NCBI RefSeq assembly: GCF_041146875.1
Contig: NZ_JBFRXP010000001.1
Span: forward strand, 302,987 to 366,986
Direction: 5' to 3'
From: Igneacidithiobacillus sp041146875
Lineage (GTDB): Bacteria; Pseudomonadota; Gammaproteobacteria; Acidithiobacillales; Acidithiobacillaceae
DNA length: 64,000 bases
Position numbers and translations under genes: made by a program. This document shows, in pieces, positions 1 through 9,340 of this stretch. The stretch's first letter is position 1, and each line of letters begins with the position of its first letter. A model generated the notes under the pieces. It made no database searches. It was given only the letters and a program-made list of their open reading frames with translations, and had not been told where the DNA came from.

Positions 1-1
1 C

Positions 2-286
2 CTGCCAGCCATTGTTAGTGGCATCTACACGCGCTGGTTTGACCCGCGCGCCCTGCTGCTGGGGTGGGCCATTGCCCTAGCCTGGGCCATCTGGGCAGCG
101 TCGCTTACGGGTTTTCAAAAGTCGGGCTACACACTGCATCTCTTTGGCTCGACCATGCTCGGCTACATCGGGTTTTATGCCTTGATCCTGAATTTCCTTG
201 TAGCCATCGCCACCACTCTCTTGTTACGCGTGAGCGGATGCCATTCGCTGGTGGATCGCACCGATGCAGCGGCCTATCAAGAATGA
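2..286 (+). CDS. Sodium:solute symporter family protein, C-terminal part
   Basis: Only the last 94 residues are in the window; the gene enters from the left edge in frame 2 and stops at TGA 284-286. The visible part has a short loop with an RWFDPRALLLGW motif and two hydrophobic segments, then a polar tail. The loop pattern of aromatic residues and a GW before a helix resembles the end of SSS-family (acetate/monocarboxylate type) permeases, which import organic acids or other solutes with sodium across the inner membrane. The substrate cannot be told from this fragment. It lies on the same strand as folD, with 139 bp between, and shows no sign of cotranscription. Family call is moderate because most of the protein is missing. 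Confidence 0.55.
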   Translation: MPAIVSGIYTRWFDPRALLLGWAIALAWAIWAASLTGFQKSGYTLHLFGSTMLGYIGFYALILNFLVAIATTLLLRVSGCHSLVDRTDAAAYQE

Positions 287-298
287 GCTTCCCGATGC

Positions 299-327
299 TT
301 GACAATGCGCAGCTACCCCCGAACAAT
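299..327 (+). promoter_or_regulatory. Candidate sigma70 promoter for folD-ppk1 operon
   Basis: A perfect TTGACA at 299-304 is followed after 17 bp by AACAAT at 322-327, about 100 bp before the folD start. The -35 is ideal and the -10 only moderate. No other convincing promoter was seen between the symporter stop and folD. Confidence 0.4.
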
Positions 328-425
328 CTCCATCATTATTCCAGACCTTGCCCATAGAAGGATCCCATGGACTCCCCAAATCGCCTCTTTGCTTCGTCCC
401 TCTTCGTCATTGCGGAGGGCAGCAA

Positions 426-1292
426 ATGACAGCGATGCGGATCGACGGCAAGGCAGTTGCGGGACGGATACGGGAACAACTACGTGCTGATGTGGAGACG
501 TTTCGTGCCCGCCACGGGCGAGCGCCCGGTCTTGCGGTAATCTTGGTCGGGGAAGATCCCGCGTCCCAGATCTATGTGCAGCATAAAAAAAATGCCTGTG
601 CACAGGTGGGAATCCAGTCTTATTCTCATACCTTGATAGCTACCAGCAGACCAGCAGAACTCCTTGCGGAAATTGCACGCTGCAATGGCGATGAGCAAAT
701 TGACGGCATATTGGTCCAGCTTCCCTTGCCAACCCATTTTGATGCGGAAACGATAATCGAGGCCATTGCCGTAGAAAAAGACGTGGACGGCTTTCACCCT
801 TACAACGTCGGGCGGCTGGCTCTGCGCGCCCCAACACTGCGCTCGTGTACCCCCGCCGGGATTATGACCTTGCTGGAAGAGTATCAAATTCCCATCAAAG
901 GCAAAGAAGCTGTCATTGTCGGTGCCTCCAACATTGTCGGGCGGCCTATGGCACTGGAATTACTGCTGGCGGGAGCGACGGTTACGGTTTGCCATCGCTT
1001 TACCGAAGACCTGGCAGCGCACGTGGCACGGGCAGACATTGTCGTCGCTGCGGCGGGCAAGCCTGGCCTTGTGCATGGCGATTGGATCAAGTTCGGCGCA
1101 GCGGTAATCGATGTCGGCATCAACCGTTTAGAAGATAGGACCATTGCAGGAGATGTGGAATTCGCGTCGGCAGCGGAGCGTGCTGCCTGGATCACGCCGG
1201 TCCCAGGGGGGGTCGGTCCGATGACGGTTGCTACGCTACTGCAAAACACCCTGCGCGCCGCACGTCTGCGCCTGGAGACCACGCGTGGCTGA
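426..1292 (+). CDS. folD: Bifunctional methylenetetrahydrofolate dehydrogenase/methenyltetrahydrofolate cyclohydrolase
   Basis: Cytosolic enzyme of one-carbon metabolism that interconverts 5,10-methylene-, methenyl- and 10-formyl-tetrahydrofolate using NADP. The 288-residue product has family length. Tyr50 and Lys54 in YVQHK match the substrate-binding and catalytic pair of E. coli FolD; QLPLP, the DVDGFHPYN block and the C-terminal PGGVGPMT signature are all present. The ATG at 426 is chosen because GGAGGG lies just upstream and the protein then begins like other FolD proteins; the reading frame is open back to 348 but that part is not FolD-like. Its last codons overlap the ppk1 start by 8 bp, so it heads a folD-ppk1-parA-CYTH/CHAD transcription unit. 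Confidence 0.95.
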   Translation: MTAMRIDGKAVAGRIREQLRADVETFRARHGRAPGLAVILVGEDPASQIYVQHKKNACAQVGIQSYSHTLIATSRPAELLAEIARCNGDEQIDGILVQLPLPTHFDAETIIEAIAVEKDVDGFHPYNVGRLALRAPTLRSCTPAGIMTLLEEYQIPIKGKEAVIVGASNIVGRPMALELLLAGATVTVCHRFTEDLAAHVARADIVVAAAGKPGLVHGDWIKFGAAVIDVGINRLEDRTIAGDVEFASAAERAAWITPVPGGVGPMTVATLLQNTLRAARLRLETTRG

Positions 1293-3363
1293 CACGAGCA
1301 CAACACTTAACGATCCGGCACTGTATTTCAATCGGGATCTGAGCATCCTCGAATTCAATCGCCGGGTCTTGGCATTGGCCGACGACGAACATATCCCACT
1401 CTTGGAGCGCTTGCGTTTCCTCACTATCGTCTCCAGCAATCTGGATGAATTTTTTGAAGTACGTTTTGCCGGCGTCATGCAGCGACGCATCTATGGTGCC
1501 GGTCCGCTGGGTCTCGACGGCCTCGGACCAGAAGAAGAAATGCGTGCTGTATCCAGCGTTGCCCATGAAATTATTTCTGCCCAATACTCTTGCCTGAATG
1601 AACGTTTGATTCCCGCCTTGGCCGCAGAAGGGATTCATCTGCTGCGTCGACGGGAATGGAAGGCAACGCAAAGACGTTGGGTAGCGGACTATTTTCGCAA
1701 CGAGGTTTTGCCGTTACTTACCCCCCTCAGCCTCGATCCCGCGCATCCCTTCCCCAAGGTGCAAAACAAGGGACTAAATTTCGCTATTGTCCTGGATGGC
1801 GACGATGCCTATGGACGGCATAGTCCCATCGCCATTGTCCAAGCACCACGCATTCTCCCACGCATCATCCAGTTGCCAGAAAAAATCGCTGGACCCACGG
1901 ACTTTGTGTTTTTGTCTTCGGTTATTCATGAAAACATTGACAGTCTTTTCCCCGGCCTGGAGGTTAAGGGCTTTTATCAATTCCGTGTCACCCGTAATAG
2001 CGAGCTCTTTGTAGATGAGGAAGAAGTCGACAATCTGCTGGATGCCATTGCCGACGAACTCACTACGCGCCCTTTTGGCGAGGCCGTGCGTTTGGAGGTT
2101 GCGAATAATTGCCCCGCAAACGTCTTTGAGTATTTGCTACGCCATTTTGATCTGCAGGCAGAAAATCTCTATACCCTGAGTGGCCCTGTCAATCTGTCGC
2201 GCATGGCGGCAATTATCGACATGGTCCCGCGCCCGGATTTACTGTACGCACCCTTCCTGCCCGGCACACCGGATCGTTGCCTGCGTAGTGAAGAGATTTT
2301 CGCACAGTTACGCCGTGGGCCGCTGCTTTTGCATCATCCCTACCAGAGCTTTACCCCGGTCATCGATTTTGTGCGCCAAGCCGCTGCCGACCCGCAAGTG
2401 TTGGGCATCAAACAAACCCTATATCGCACCACCAATGACTCCGCCATCATCCAGGCCCTGATGGACGCTGCCGTTGCTGGCAAACAAGTGACAGCGGTCA
2501 TCGAACTCAAGGCGCGCTTTGACGAAGCCAACAATATCCACTTGGCGGAAGAGTTGGAGAGTGTTGGCGTTCAGGTCGTCTACGGTGTGGTCAAGCATAA
2601 GGTACATGCCAAGATGATCCTTGTTTTGCGCCGCGAAGAGGATGGGTTGCGCCTCTATGGACATTTGGGCACCGGCAATTACCATCCGCGTAACGCCCGC
2701 ATTTATACCGATTTTAGCTTGCTCACCGCCGACCCGGGCATCACCGCCGACATGAACGCCCTTTTTATGCATATTACCGGCATTGGCCAAGCGCCGCGGC
2801 TCAAGCATTTATTGCAGAGCCCCTTCACCCTATTTAGCGGTATGCGCGAGCGGATCGCCGCCGAAACCGCTCTCGGCCCCCGCGGGCGTATCATTATCCG
2901 TGTGAATTCTCTGATCGACCCCGATCTCATCCGTGATTTGTACCAGGCATCGCTGGCGGGCGTGCAGGTCAGTCTTATTGTCCGCGGCGCCTGCGCGCTG
3001 CGTCCGGGGATTCCCGGCGTCTCGGAAAATATTCGAGTAGTCTCCATTGTGGGGCGTTTTCTCGAACACAGTCGCGTCTTTTATTTTGGCGGCAATGGTA
3101 GCCCAGAAGTCTGGCTTTCCAGTGCCGACTGGATGGGACGCAACCTCTTCCGTCGGCTGGAAGTGGCGGTACCCATTCGCGATCCCGATCTGAAAAAACG
3201 CATTCAGCGCGAGGCACTCGACTATTATTTGCAAGATCACTGCAATGCCTGGGAGATGCAGGCAGACGGCAGCTACCAGTCTCTGCGGCAAGCAGATGCG
3301 GATTGCTTCAGTGCGCAGCAAACACTCCTGAATCAATATGCGCGCGGCGGTAATAATGGCTAA
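1285..3363 (+). CDS. ppk1: Polyphosphate kinase 1
   Basis: Reversibly polymerises the gamma-phosphate of ATP into inorganic polyphosphate. The 692-residue protein shows the N-terminal FNRDLSILEFNRRVL block and the phospholipase-D-like catalytic core. His441 (in VHAK) and His460 (in GHLGTGNYH) are 19 residues apart, the same spacing as catalytic His435 and His454 of E. coli PPK1. A GTG start at 1285 is chosen: GGAG sits about 8 bp upstream, it overlaps the end of folD, and the earlier in-frame starts only read folD sequence. The stop overlaps the next gene by 8 bp, so translation is probably coupled. Neighbours downstream include a polyphosphate-binding CHAD protein, supporting a polyphosphate operon. 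Confidence 0.95.
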   Translation: MADTSTTLNDPALYFNRDLSILEFNRRVLALADDEHIPLLERLRFLTIVSSNLDEFFEVRFAGVMQRRIYGAGPLGLDGLGPEEEMRAVSSVAHEIISAQYSCLNERLIPALAAEGIHLLRRREWKATQRRWVADYFRNEVLPLLTPLSLDPAHPFPKVQNKGLNFAIVLDGDDAYGRHSPIAIVQAPRILPRIIQLPEKIAGPTDFVFLSSVIHENIDSLFPGLEVKGFYQFRVTRNSELFVDEEEVDNLLDAIADELTTRPFGEAVRLEVANNCPANVFEYLLRHFDLQAENLYTLSGPVNLSRMAAIIDMVPRPDLLYAPFLPGTPDRCLRSEEIFAQLRRGPLLLHHPYQSFTPVIDFVRQAAADPQVLGIKQTLYRTTNDSAIIQALMDAAVAGKQVTAVIELKARFDEANNIHLAEELESVGVQVVYGVVKHKVHAKMILVLRREEDGLRLYGHLGTGNYHPRNARIYTDFSLLTADPGITADMNALFMHITGIGQAPRLKHLLQSPFTLFSGMRERIAAETALGPRGRIIIRVNSLIDPDLIRDLYQASLAGVQVSLIVRGACALRPGIPGVSENIRVVSIVGRFLEHSRVFYFGGNGSPEVWLSSADWMGRNLFRRLEVAVPIRDPDLKKRIQREALDYYLQDHCNAWEMQADGSYQSLRQADADCFSAQQTLLNQYARGGNNG

Positions 3364-4003
3364 ACCGCAATGCCGTGTGTTGGTGTTGAACAGCAAAGGT
3401 GGGTCGGGGAAGACTACACTCGCCACCAACCTTGCCAGCTTGCTTGCTTTGCGCGGGTCCGTGCTACTCGCTGATCTCGACCCGCAGAGGTCGAGCTTGG
3501 GTTGGGGAAAACGGCGACCAGGGCAATTGCCACGGATTGATCTCATCGACGATCCCGAGCGCGACTTTCGTGGCTATCCGCCAAGCGATTATGTGGTGTT
3601 CGACGCGCCCGCGGGGTTAAAACGCGGGCGTCTGGAAGACATGCTCGGCGAGGTGGAAGTGTTGTTGATGCCCATCGCCCCTTCCCCCTTCGATATGGAT
3701 GCCAGCCAGCACTATCTGCGACGTCTGGAAGAAATCAAACGCTTTCGCAAAGGCAAGGTGCGTTTGGGGGTAGTCGCCAATCGCGTCAAGCTACATAGCC
3801 AGGCAGAACGTGCCCTGACGCAGTTTCTGCACGAACTTGAGTTGCCTTTGGTAGCCACGCTGCACGACAGCCAAATCTATGTACGCGCCGCCATGCAGGG
3901 AATGGGGCTGGCGGACCTGCGTGCGACCGAGGCGCGTAAAGAGCTGCCGCAGTGGGCGCGAATTTTGCGTTTTGTGGAAACCGGAGGGCTCTATGGAACG
4001 TGA
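3356..4003 (+). CDS. ParA/MinD-family ATPase
   Basis: A 215-residue deviant-Walker P-loop ATPase. The motif NSKGGSGKTT at residues 12-21 carries the signature lysine of the ParA/MinD/Soj class, followed by an LLADLDPQ switch motif and a VVFDAP Walker B-like segment. The short size, with no N-terminal DNA-binding domain and no ParB partner nearby, points to an orphan ParA used for positioning cellular cargo rather than for chromosome or plasmid partition. It is translationally coupled on both sides (8-bp overlap with ppk1, 11-bp overlap with the CYTH/CHAD gene). By context its cargo could be polyphosphate granules; this is inference. ATG 3356 is preferred over the open frame from 3338 because family homology starts at MAKPQ. 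Confidence 0.8.
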   Translation: MAKPQCRVLVLNSKGGSGKTTLATNLASLLALRGSVLLADLDPQRSSLGWGKRRPGQLPRIDLIDDPERDFRGYPPSDYVVFDAPAGLKRGRLEDMLGEVEVLLMPIAPSPFDMDASQHYLRRLEEIKRFRKGKVRLGVVANRVKLHSQAERALTQFLHELELPLVATLHDSQIYVRAAMQGMGLADLRATEARKELPQWARILRFVETGGLYGT

Positions 4004-5450
4004 AATCAAGCTCGAGGTATTACATCCCGAGCTCTGGGAGGAACTCTTACGTCATCCTCTCGTGGAAATTGCATCGACTCCCGTCAAGGAGATGCATGCC
4101 ATCTATTACGACAGTCGCGACGGTGCCTTGCGTAGCGCCGGGATCGCCTATCGGGTGCGCAAGGAAGGTAGCGACTGGGTGGCCACGGTCAAACTCGCAG
4201 GCTCAGCCGATGGCGGCCTGCATCAACGACCCGAGTGGAACGTTCCTGTACGCAGCAAGAAACCGGATTTGCGGGTCTTTGCGAGCGAACCATTGCAGTC
4301 GCTGCTTGCGCCACATTTAGGGCTTGCGCTCGTTCCTGCAATCGAAACCATCTTTCAACGGCGCGAACGCGAGGTACACTACCAGGATGCCCGCGTGCTG
4401 CTCGCTGCCGACTGGGGGGAGATTCGTGCCGCTGGTCAATGCCGTCCAATTCACGAGATTGAGCTTGAGTTAGTTCAAGGCGGGCTTGCTGATCTCTTGC
4501 AGTTGGCCAGCGCCCTCTGTGCCAGTTTGCCCGTGTGCCCAGACGATGCCAGTAAGTTGGCGCGTGGCATTGCCCTTTTAGGGGGAAAGATAGCAGTACA
4601 AACGTCCGTTCCACCAACTATCCGTGGGCGGGATGCTGCGGGCGATGCCCTTGGTCGTGTACTCATCTACGCCGCGCAACGGATTCTCGGTACTTTGCCT
4701 TGGCTTGCGCTCGATCAACAAGAAGCACTGCACGAATTGCGCAAGGAGGTCCGCGCACTTCGTTCCCTGCTACGTTTTAGCAAGGGAACAGACCCGAAAG
4801 ATCATCTGCGTGGGGTGCGCAACGGTCTTGCGGTATGGTTTCACGAGCAGAGTCTGCAGCGTGATTTTGACGCCCTCGCCGAGCATTGGCAGAAACTCGC
4901 GCCGCGCTATAGCTTGCCAACAATTGCGCTTGACGAGGCGCTATCAGGCTCACGCAAAGTGTCTCGCGATCCACGCGTAGATTCTCGTGCACGGCTCGCC
5001 GCGGAGCTTCTTGCCCTATGGTCACAATTGCTACGCAATCCCCTGTTTACCGAGGATACCTTGCGCGCGTATGTGGAAGAGCGCCTACCACGTATAGACG
5101 AACATTTAGTTTTTGTTGACCCGGAACAAGTTGCCGAATTTCACCGACTACGTATTGCGCTTAAAAATCTGCGTGATACCTTGCGCTATCTTTCCGAACT
5201 CTGGCCGAGCAAAGACAGCAAATCATTTGCCAAACAATTGCATGCCTTACTCGATGCGGCAGGGGTCATACGCGATGCACAAGTTGCACGTCAGCACCTG
5301 CCGCAGTTATTACACGGGGAAAACGGCAATGAACTCCCGTTTAGTGCGGGTATTTTACTGGGCTACCTGGACGCCAGGCGCGAGCGCGAGAGTAAACGCT
5401 TTCGTAAACACTGGGAGCGTTTTCGCCAGGCCCCTCGCCCTTGGGACTAA
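3993..5450 (+). CDS. CYTH and CHAD domain-containing protein (triphosphatase/polyphosphate-binding)
   Basis: The 485-residue protein has an N-terminal CYTH domain (about 1-200) with the diagnostic ExExK metal and phosphate-binding start at Glu2, Glu4 and Lys6. A C-terminal CHAD domain (about 230-480) is helical and rich in Arg, Lys and His, with LHELRKEVRALRSLLR and EFHRLRIALKNLRDTLRY blocks that typically bind polyphosphate. CYTH enzymes hydrolyse triphosphate-containing substrates; CHAD proteins associate with polyphosphate granules. GGAGGG at 3983-3988 supports ATG 3993. Coupling to ppk1 and parA suggests the protein anchors to or processes the polymer made by PPK1. The frame is open upstream to 3879, but that stretch is parA sequence. 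Confidence 0.9.
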   Translation: MEREIKLEVLHPELWEELLRHPLVEIASTPVKEMHAIYYDSRDGALRSAGIAYRVRKEGSDWVATVKLAGSADGGLHQRPEWNVPVRSKKPDLRVFASEPLQSLLAPHLGLALVPAIETIFQRREREVHYQDARVLLAADWGEIRAAGQCRPIHEIELELVQGGLADLLQLASALCASLPVCPDDASKLARGIALLGGKIAVQTSVPPTIRGRDAAGDALGRVLIYAAQRILGTLPWLALDQQEALHELRKEVRALRSLLRFSKGTDPKDHLRGVRNGLAVWFHEQSLQRDFDALAEHWQKLAPRYSLPTIALDEALSGSRKVSRDPRVDSRARLAAELLALWSQLLRNPLFTEDTLRAYVEERLPRIDEHLVFVDPEQVAEFHRLRIALKNLRDTLRYLSELWPSKDSKSFAKQLHALLDAAGVIRDAQVARQHLPQLLHGENGNELPFSAGILLGYLDARRERESKRFRKHWERFRQAPRPWD

Positions 5451-5469
5451 CTCAGGAACCCAACTGCTT

Positions 5470-5772
5470 TCAGCAGTCGTCCAATCCTTCACGAATGCGT
5501 TCTACGCGCCGTGCCAACAGTGCAATCTGCTGTGCGAGGCAATATTCTGCGTCGCCAAGCTCCCATTCCCGCGCCTGCTCTACGTCTACCTGAGAGTCCA
5601 TACAAAGCTTGCGCAAGGCCTCACAGTTGTTGCTATCAAACAAAAAACCAGCCAGTTCGCTGACCTGATCGTTTTTATTTTCGCCACCCAGCACCGCATA
5701 AGCCGCATCCAGGCATTTCTCGTCTTTTAAGGCCAAGGCCTTTTGTAGTGTCTCGTCCCCTTTGCTACTCAT
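5470..5772 (-). CDS. Conserved hypothetical protein, 100 aa
   Basis: I do not recognise this family. It encodes an acidic, helical, probably soluble cytoplasmic protein with three scattered cysteines in the middle and no signal peptide or membrane segment. A good ribosome-binding site (GGAG, 6 bp before ATG 5770-5772) supports it as real. It ends only 19 bp from the convergent CYTH/CHAD gene and begins 20 bp after the pepN stop, in the same direction, so it is probably the last gene of a dsb-pepN unit. No function is proposed. Confidence 0.65.
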   Translation of the reverse strand: MSSKGDETLQKALALKDEKCLDAAYAVLGGENKNDQVSELAGFLFDSNNCEALRKLCMDSQVDVEQAREWELGDAEYCLAQQIALLARRVERIREGLDDC

Positions 5773-5792
5773 TTTCAGCTCCTTTTTTCAGA

Positions 5793-8396
5793 CTATCCGA
5801 GCGAGCGCTCGAGAATTTCTCCCAAATCCCGTGATAATTTGTCCTTACTGCGTAAGTCTTCCATAGCTGCCCGCATTTGCTGCTGCCGTTGCGCATCATA
5901 ACGCGACCAGCGACTGAAGACAGTGGCCAAGCGCGCTGCCGTCTGCGGATTGAGGTCATCCAGATGGCGTAACTGCTGCGCATAAAAGCGATAGCCGGAG
6001 CCATCCCGGGCATGGAAGATCGACAAGTTGACGGCAAAGGCGCCAAGGACGGCGCGCACACGATTGGGAACCCGCCAGGAAAAGGCGGGATGTTGCAAGA
6101 GATCCTTTGCTCGCTGCATGGTTTCGGGTGCGACACGCCCCAGCTGTAAAGAGAACCAGCGATCGATAATCAACGGGTGCTGCTGCCACCGTTTGTAGAA
6201 ATCCGCCAAAAGCGGCTGTGCATCGTAGTGCGGGTCAAAGGCGAGAAGCTGTAATGCTGCCAGACGATCAGTCATGTTATCAGCATCACGATATTGTCGT
6301 TCGGCCCAAGTTTGCGCTGCCTCCGCTCGCCCACCAGCGAGGGCATAGTGTAGAGCCAGGTTGCGCAGTCGCCGTGCACCCATGGCCTCGCCATCACGGC
6401 GGTAGGGGGCCGCCAACTCCTCATAAAGCCGCTGCCAATCTTCAGAAAATTCATTGGCAAGGGCGCAACGCAACGCCTCGCGCGCCGTGTGAATGCCATC
6501 GACGTCGATGCATTCCATTTGCTGTCCGATAGAATCCTCCGTCGGCAGGCTCAAAAGCTCCGCAGTAAATGCCGGGTCTTGCCGAGCCTGGGCGAGGGCG
6601 GCCGCATAAGCCGCAGACAGGCTCCCAGTATCCAAGCCTTGCGTCGGCTTTTCGATGTGAGCGAGAAGCGCCTTGTGTGCCAAACGCTGCAAACTATCCC
6701 AGCGATTAAAAGAGTCATTATCGTGTTGGGCGAGAAAGGTGTCGGCGGCCTGGGCATCAGTTCGTTCGAGCAGCACCGGTGCCGAAAACCCGCGCAGTAC
6801 CGAGGGGACAACCGGCCTGGCAAAGGGGCCAAAGACCCAATCGTTGGCGGTATTCTCTAGGAGCAGAATGGTTTCCTCTTCCCCTGCGGGCAGGGCAGCA
6901 ACGCTGCCATCTTCATAAAAGAATGCCAAACGCACGGGGATAGGTACGGGTAGTTTCTGTTCCTGCCCCGGCGTGGCTGGCGTTTGCTGCTGTAGGCGAA
7001 GCAGGTAACGACCGCTCTGCGCATCAAAATGCCCTTCCGCCTTGAGGCGCGGTGTACCCGCCTGAGAATACCAACGCAGAAATCCGGAAAGATCGCGGCC
7101 ACTGCCGGTGGCCAAGGCGTCAAGTAGTTCCTCGATGCGCACCGCTTGTCCATCGTGTCGTTGGAAGTAGAGATCGGTTCCGGCGCGGAATTCATCCACG
7201 CCGAGCAGGGTGTGCATCATGCGGATCACTTCCGCACCCTTTTCATACACCGTAGCCGTATAGAAGTTATTGATCTCTTTGTAGGAATCTGGCCGCACTG
7301 GATGCGCCAGGGCACTCGCATCCTCGGCAAATTGGGCGGCGCGCAAGCGCCGTACCTCGGCAATGCGTTGCACACCGCGGGAGTTCATGTCTGCGGAAAA
7401 TTCCTGGTCGCGGAATACCGTCAGACCTTCCTTAAGGCTGAGCTGAAACCAGTCGCGCAGGGTGACACGGTTTCCGGTCCAGTTGTGGAAATATTCGTGC
7501 GCAATAACCGATTCGATCCCCTGATAGTCGATATCAGTGGCAGTTTCCGGGCTGGCCAGAACATACTTGGAGTTAAAAATATTCAACCCCTTGTTTTCCA
7601 TTGCCCCCATGTTGAAGCTGTCGGTGGCAACGATCAGATAGCGATCCAGGTCATACTCGCGTCCATAGACTTTTTCGTCCCAGGCCATAGCCTTCTGCAA
7701 ACTCTGCAGGGCTTGCTCACAAGCGTCGCGGTCACGCTCTGCTACGTAGAGCTCCAAGCCGATTTCGCGCCCGGAGAGCGTGACAAAGCGGTCCTTGGCG
7801 ACATGAAAATGCCCCCCGACAGCAGCAAAAAGGTAGCAAGGTTTGGGGAAAGGATCTTCCCAGCGCGCCCAGTGCCAGCCATTCTCCTCTTCGCCCGATG
7901 CCACGCAGTTGCCATTGGACAAAAGGATTGGGCAGGATTGTTTGGGAGCATTTAAGGTAACCACAAAACGCGCCAGTACGTCTGGTCGATCCAGGTACCA
8001 AGTTATGCGACGAAAACCCTCTGCCTCACATTGGGTAAGAAAGACCTCATCAGCATAATACAGCCCCGACAAAGCGGTATTCGCCTGGGGGTGAATACGT
8101 ACGCGGGACTCCAGGACGAAGCTCTCGGGAACTTCTCTTATCCGTAACTGCCCAGGCTCAAGAGAATAGCGTTCTGCGGGCAGAACTTCGCCATCTACGG
8201 ATAAGGACAGTAGTTCCAGCGCATCGCCGTCCAGAAGCAGATCGCGCGCTGCCCTGTCGAGGCGACGCAGCATGAGTTGTGTATGGACTTCCGTACCTTG
8301 TGGACGAAGAAATATCTCCAACTTTACCTCATCGATGGCAAAGGCTGGTGCGGAATAATCCTGGCGATGTACAACGACTGCGGGAGCAGGTGTCAT
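5793..8396 (-). CDS. pepN: Aminopeptidase N
   Basis: Zinc metallopeptidase of family M1 that removes N-terminal residues from peptides in the cytoplasm. The 867-residue product matches E. coli PepN (870). The exopeptidase motif GAMEN lies at residues 264-268. The zinc site is HEYFH at 300-304, with the third ligand Glu323 in SLKEGL. The long C-terminal helical domain is complete. ATG 8394-8396 forms an ATGA overlap with the stop of the upstream dsb gene, suggesting coupled translation; another ATG two codons earlier (8402) is equally in frame. Confidence 0.95.
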   Translation of the reverse strand: MTPAPAVVVHRQDYSAPAFAIDEVKLEIFLRPQGTEVHTQLMLRRLDRAARDLLLDGDALELLSLSVDGEVLPAERYSLEPGQLRIREVPESFVLESRVRIHPQANTALSGLYYADEVFLTQCEAEGFRRITWYLDRPDVLARFVVTLNAPKQSCPILLSNGNCVASGEEENGWHWARWEDPFPKPCYLFAAVGGHFHVAKDRFVTLSGREIGLELYVAERDRDACEQALQSLQKAMAWDEKVYGREYDLDRYLIVATDSFNMGAMENKGLNIFNSKYVLASPETATDIDYQGIESVIAHEYFHNWTGNRVTLRDWFQLSLKEGLTVFRDQEFSADMNSRGVQRIAEVRRLRAAQFAEDASALAHPVRPDSYKEINNFYTATVYEKGAEVIRMMHTLLGVDEFRAGTDLYFQRHDGQAVRIEELLDALATGSGRDLSGFLRWYSQAGTPRLKAEGHFDAQSGRYLLRLQQQTPATPGQEQKLPVPIPVRLAFFYEDGSVAALPAGEEETILLLENTANDWVFGPFARPVVPSVLRGFSAPVLLERTDAQAADTFLAQHDNDSFNRWDSLQRLAHKALLAHIEKPTQGLDTGSLSAAYAAALAQARQDPAFTAELLSLPTEDSIGQQMECIDVDGIHTAREALRCALANEFSEDWQRLYEELAAPYRRDGEAMGARRLRNLALHYALAGGRAEAAQTWAERQYRDADNMTDRLAALQLLAFDPHYDAQPLLADFYKRWQQHPLIIDRWFSLQLGRVAPETMQRAKDLLQHPAFSWRVPNRVRAVLGAFAVNLSIFHARDGSGYRFYAQQLRHLDDLNPQTAARLATVFSRWSRYDAQRQQQMRAAMEDLRSKDKLSRDLGEILERSLG

Positions 8397-9232
8397 TCGC
8401 ATGTACCCTGGGCATTCAAGGAACCGATGCCAGAGATGAATTGCCCGAGTTTTTCTGGCATCCCGTGACTGATTTTCGCCTTACCGCCCTTATCGCAATA
8501 TACGATGGTCGGTGTAGCTTCCTGACCACTGTCCTGAAGGAGCTGTGTATTTTTCTCCACATCGGCCATTACCGCCGGACTGGGATTGGCGTCAGCGTGA
8601 ATTGCGCCCTCCTCCGTCTCCTCATTGAAATTCTTCTCATTTTTCGCCATCGCCTTTGCCGGGTCTTTTGCCGCAAGAATAGCGGCTGCCTTGCCTGCAC
8701 TAGAAGGCTTTAAAAACGCGGCAACAACATAGCGTACGCGCAGTTTTCCCTGGGCAATGAGTGGCTTGGCGTTCTCATAAAACTTGTGACAGAAGATGCA
8801 GTTGGGATCAACGAAGGCAATCACCTCTGGCCCCTTGGTGCCCAGAACGAATGATTTGACCTTACTTGCCCGCTCTGCAAGCAGTGCCGCTGACATGGGT
8901 TTGGGCAGCAAACCTGCCTCTTCGGCATTCTTGCGGATCACGTTTTCCCCATCACTGTTGATGATGGCTTGCGCCAAAATGAGATACTTTCCATCCGGAC
9001 TGGCATAAGCGAGGGACTTGTGTCCATCGTCTTCAACAACGATCGCGGAAAGTCCACCGGGTCCAGAAAACACCTTGGTGACCTGTGCTTGGTTATGGGT
9101 AATGCCGCTTACGAGTTGCTGTGCCCGATCTTTGGATAACACTTTTCCGTTTCCACCGCTGCCAGAAAAATGGCCTCCGGCACAGCCGGACAGCAACAAG
9201 GTGGCACTCAGAAAAAGTAGTCGAACACGCAT
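8393..9232 (-). CDS. Periplasmic thiol:disulfide interchange lipoprotein (DsbC/DsbG-like)
   Basis: The 279-residue precursor begins with a lipoprotein signal ending in LLLSGCAG, so it is expected to be anchored by a lipidated cysteine near residue 17. The C-terminal half is a thioredoxin fold with the active-site motif CIFC in DPNCIFC, followed by the usual TPTIVY cis-proline loop. DsbC/DsbG proteins isomerise wrong disulfides or protect single cysteines in the periplasm. Partners could be the DsbD at the right end of the window, which would keep it reduced. It overlaps pepN by 4 bp, an unusual pairing of a periplasmic and a cytosolic protein. A hairpin at 9291-9315 separates it from clpB. 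Confidence 0.8.
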   Translation of the reverse strand: MRVRLLFLSATLLLSGCAGGHFSGSGGNGKVLSKDRAQQLVSGITHNQAQVTKVFSGPGGLSAIVVEDDGHKSLAYASPDGKYLILAQAIINSDGENVIRKNAEEAGLLPKPMSAALLAERASKVKSFVLGTKGPEVIAFVDPNCIFCHKFYENAKPLIAQGKLRVRYVVAAFLKPSSAGKAAAILAAKDPAKAMAKNEKNFNEETEEGAIHADANPSPAVMADVEKNTQLLQDSGQEATPTIVYCDKGGKAKISHGMPEKLGQFISGIGSLNAQGTCE

Positions 9233-9290
9233 GAAAACACTCCTGGCAAACGGAAGGGAACAATTGCTAAACGGGCATGGTAAACAATTC

Positions 9291-9315
9291 GCCCGGACTG
9301 GCGCCAGTCTCGGGC
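9291..9315 (-). terminator. Hairpin between clpB and the dsb gene
   Basis: GCCCG..ACTGGC / GCCAGT..CGGGC forms a near-perfect stem with one bulged base just after the clpB stop on the minus strand. The T-run behind it is weak, so it may be an inefficient terminator or an attenuator before the dsb-pepN unit. Confidence 0.4.
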
Positions 9316-9340
9316 AAATTGTAGAGCTTATGACCGCAAA

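Noticed and set aside
287..425. Riboswitch or small RNA before folD
   Set aside because: No conserved riboswitch core or strong structured element could be recognised.
7146..7955. 269-codon frame opposite pepN
   Set aside because: Shadow of pepN, no supporting signals.
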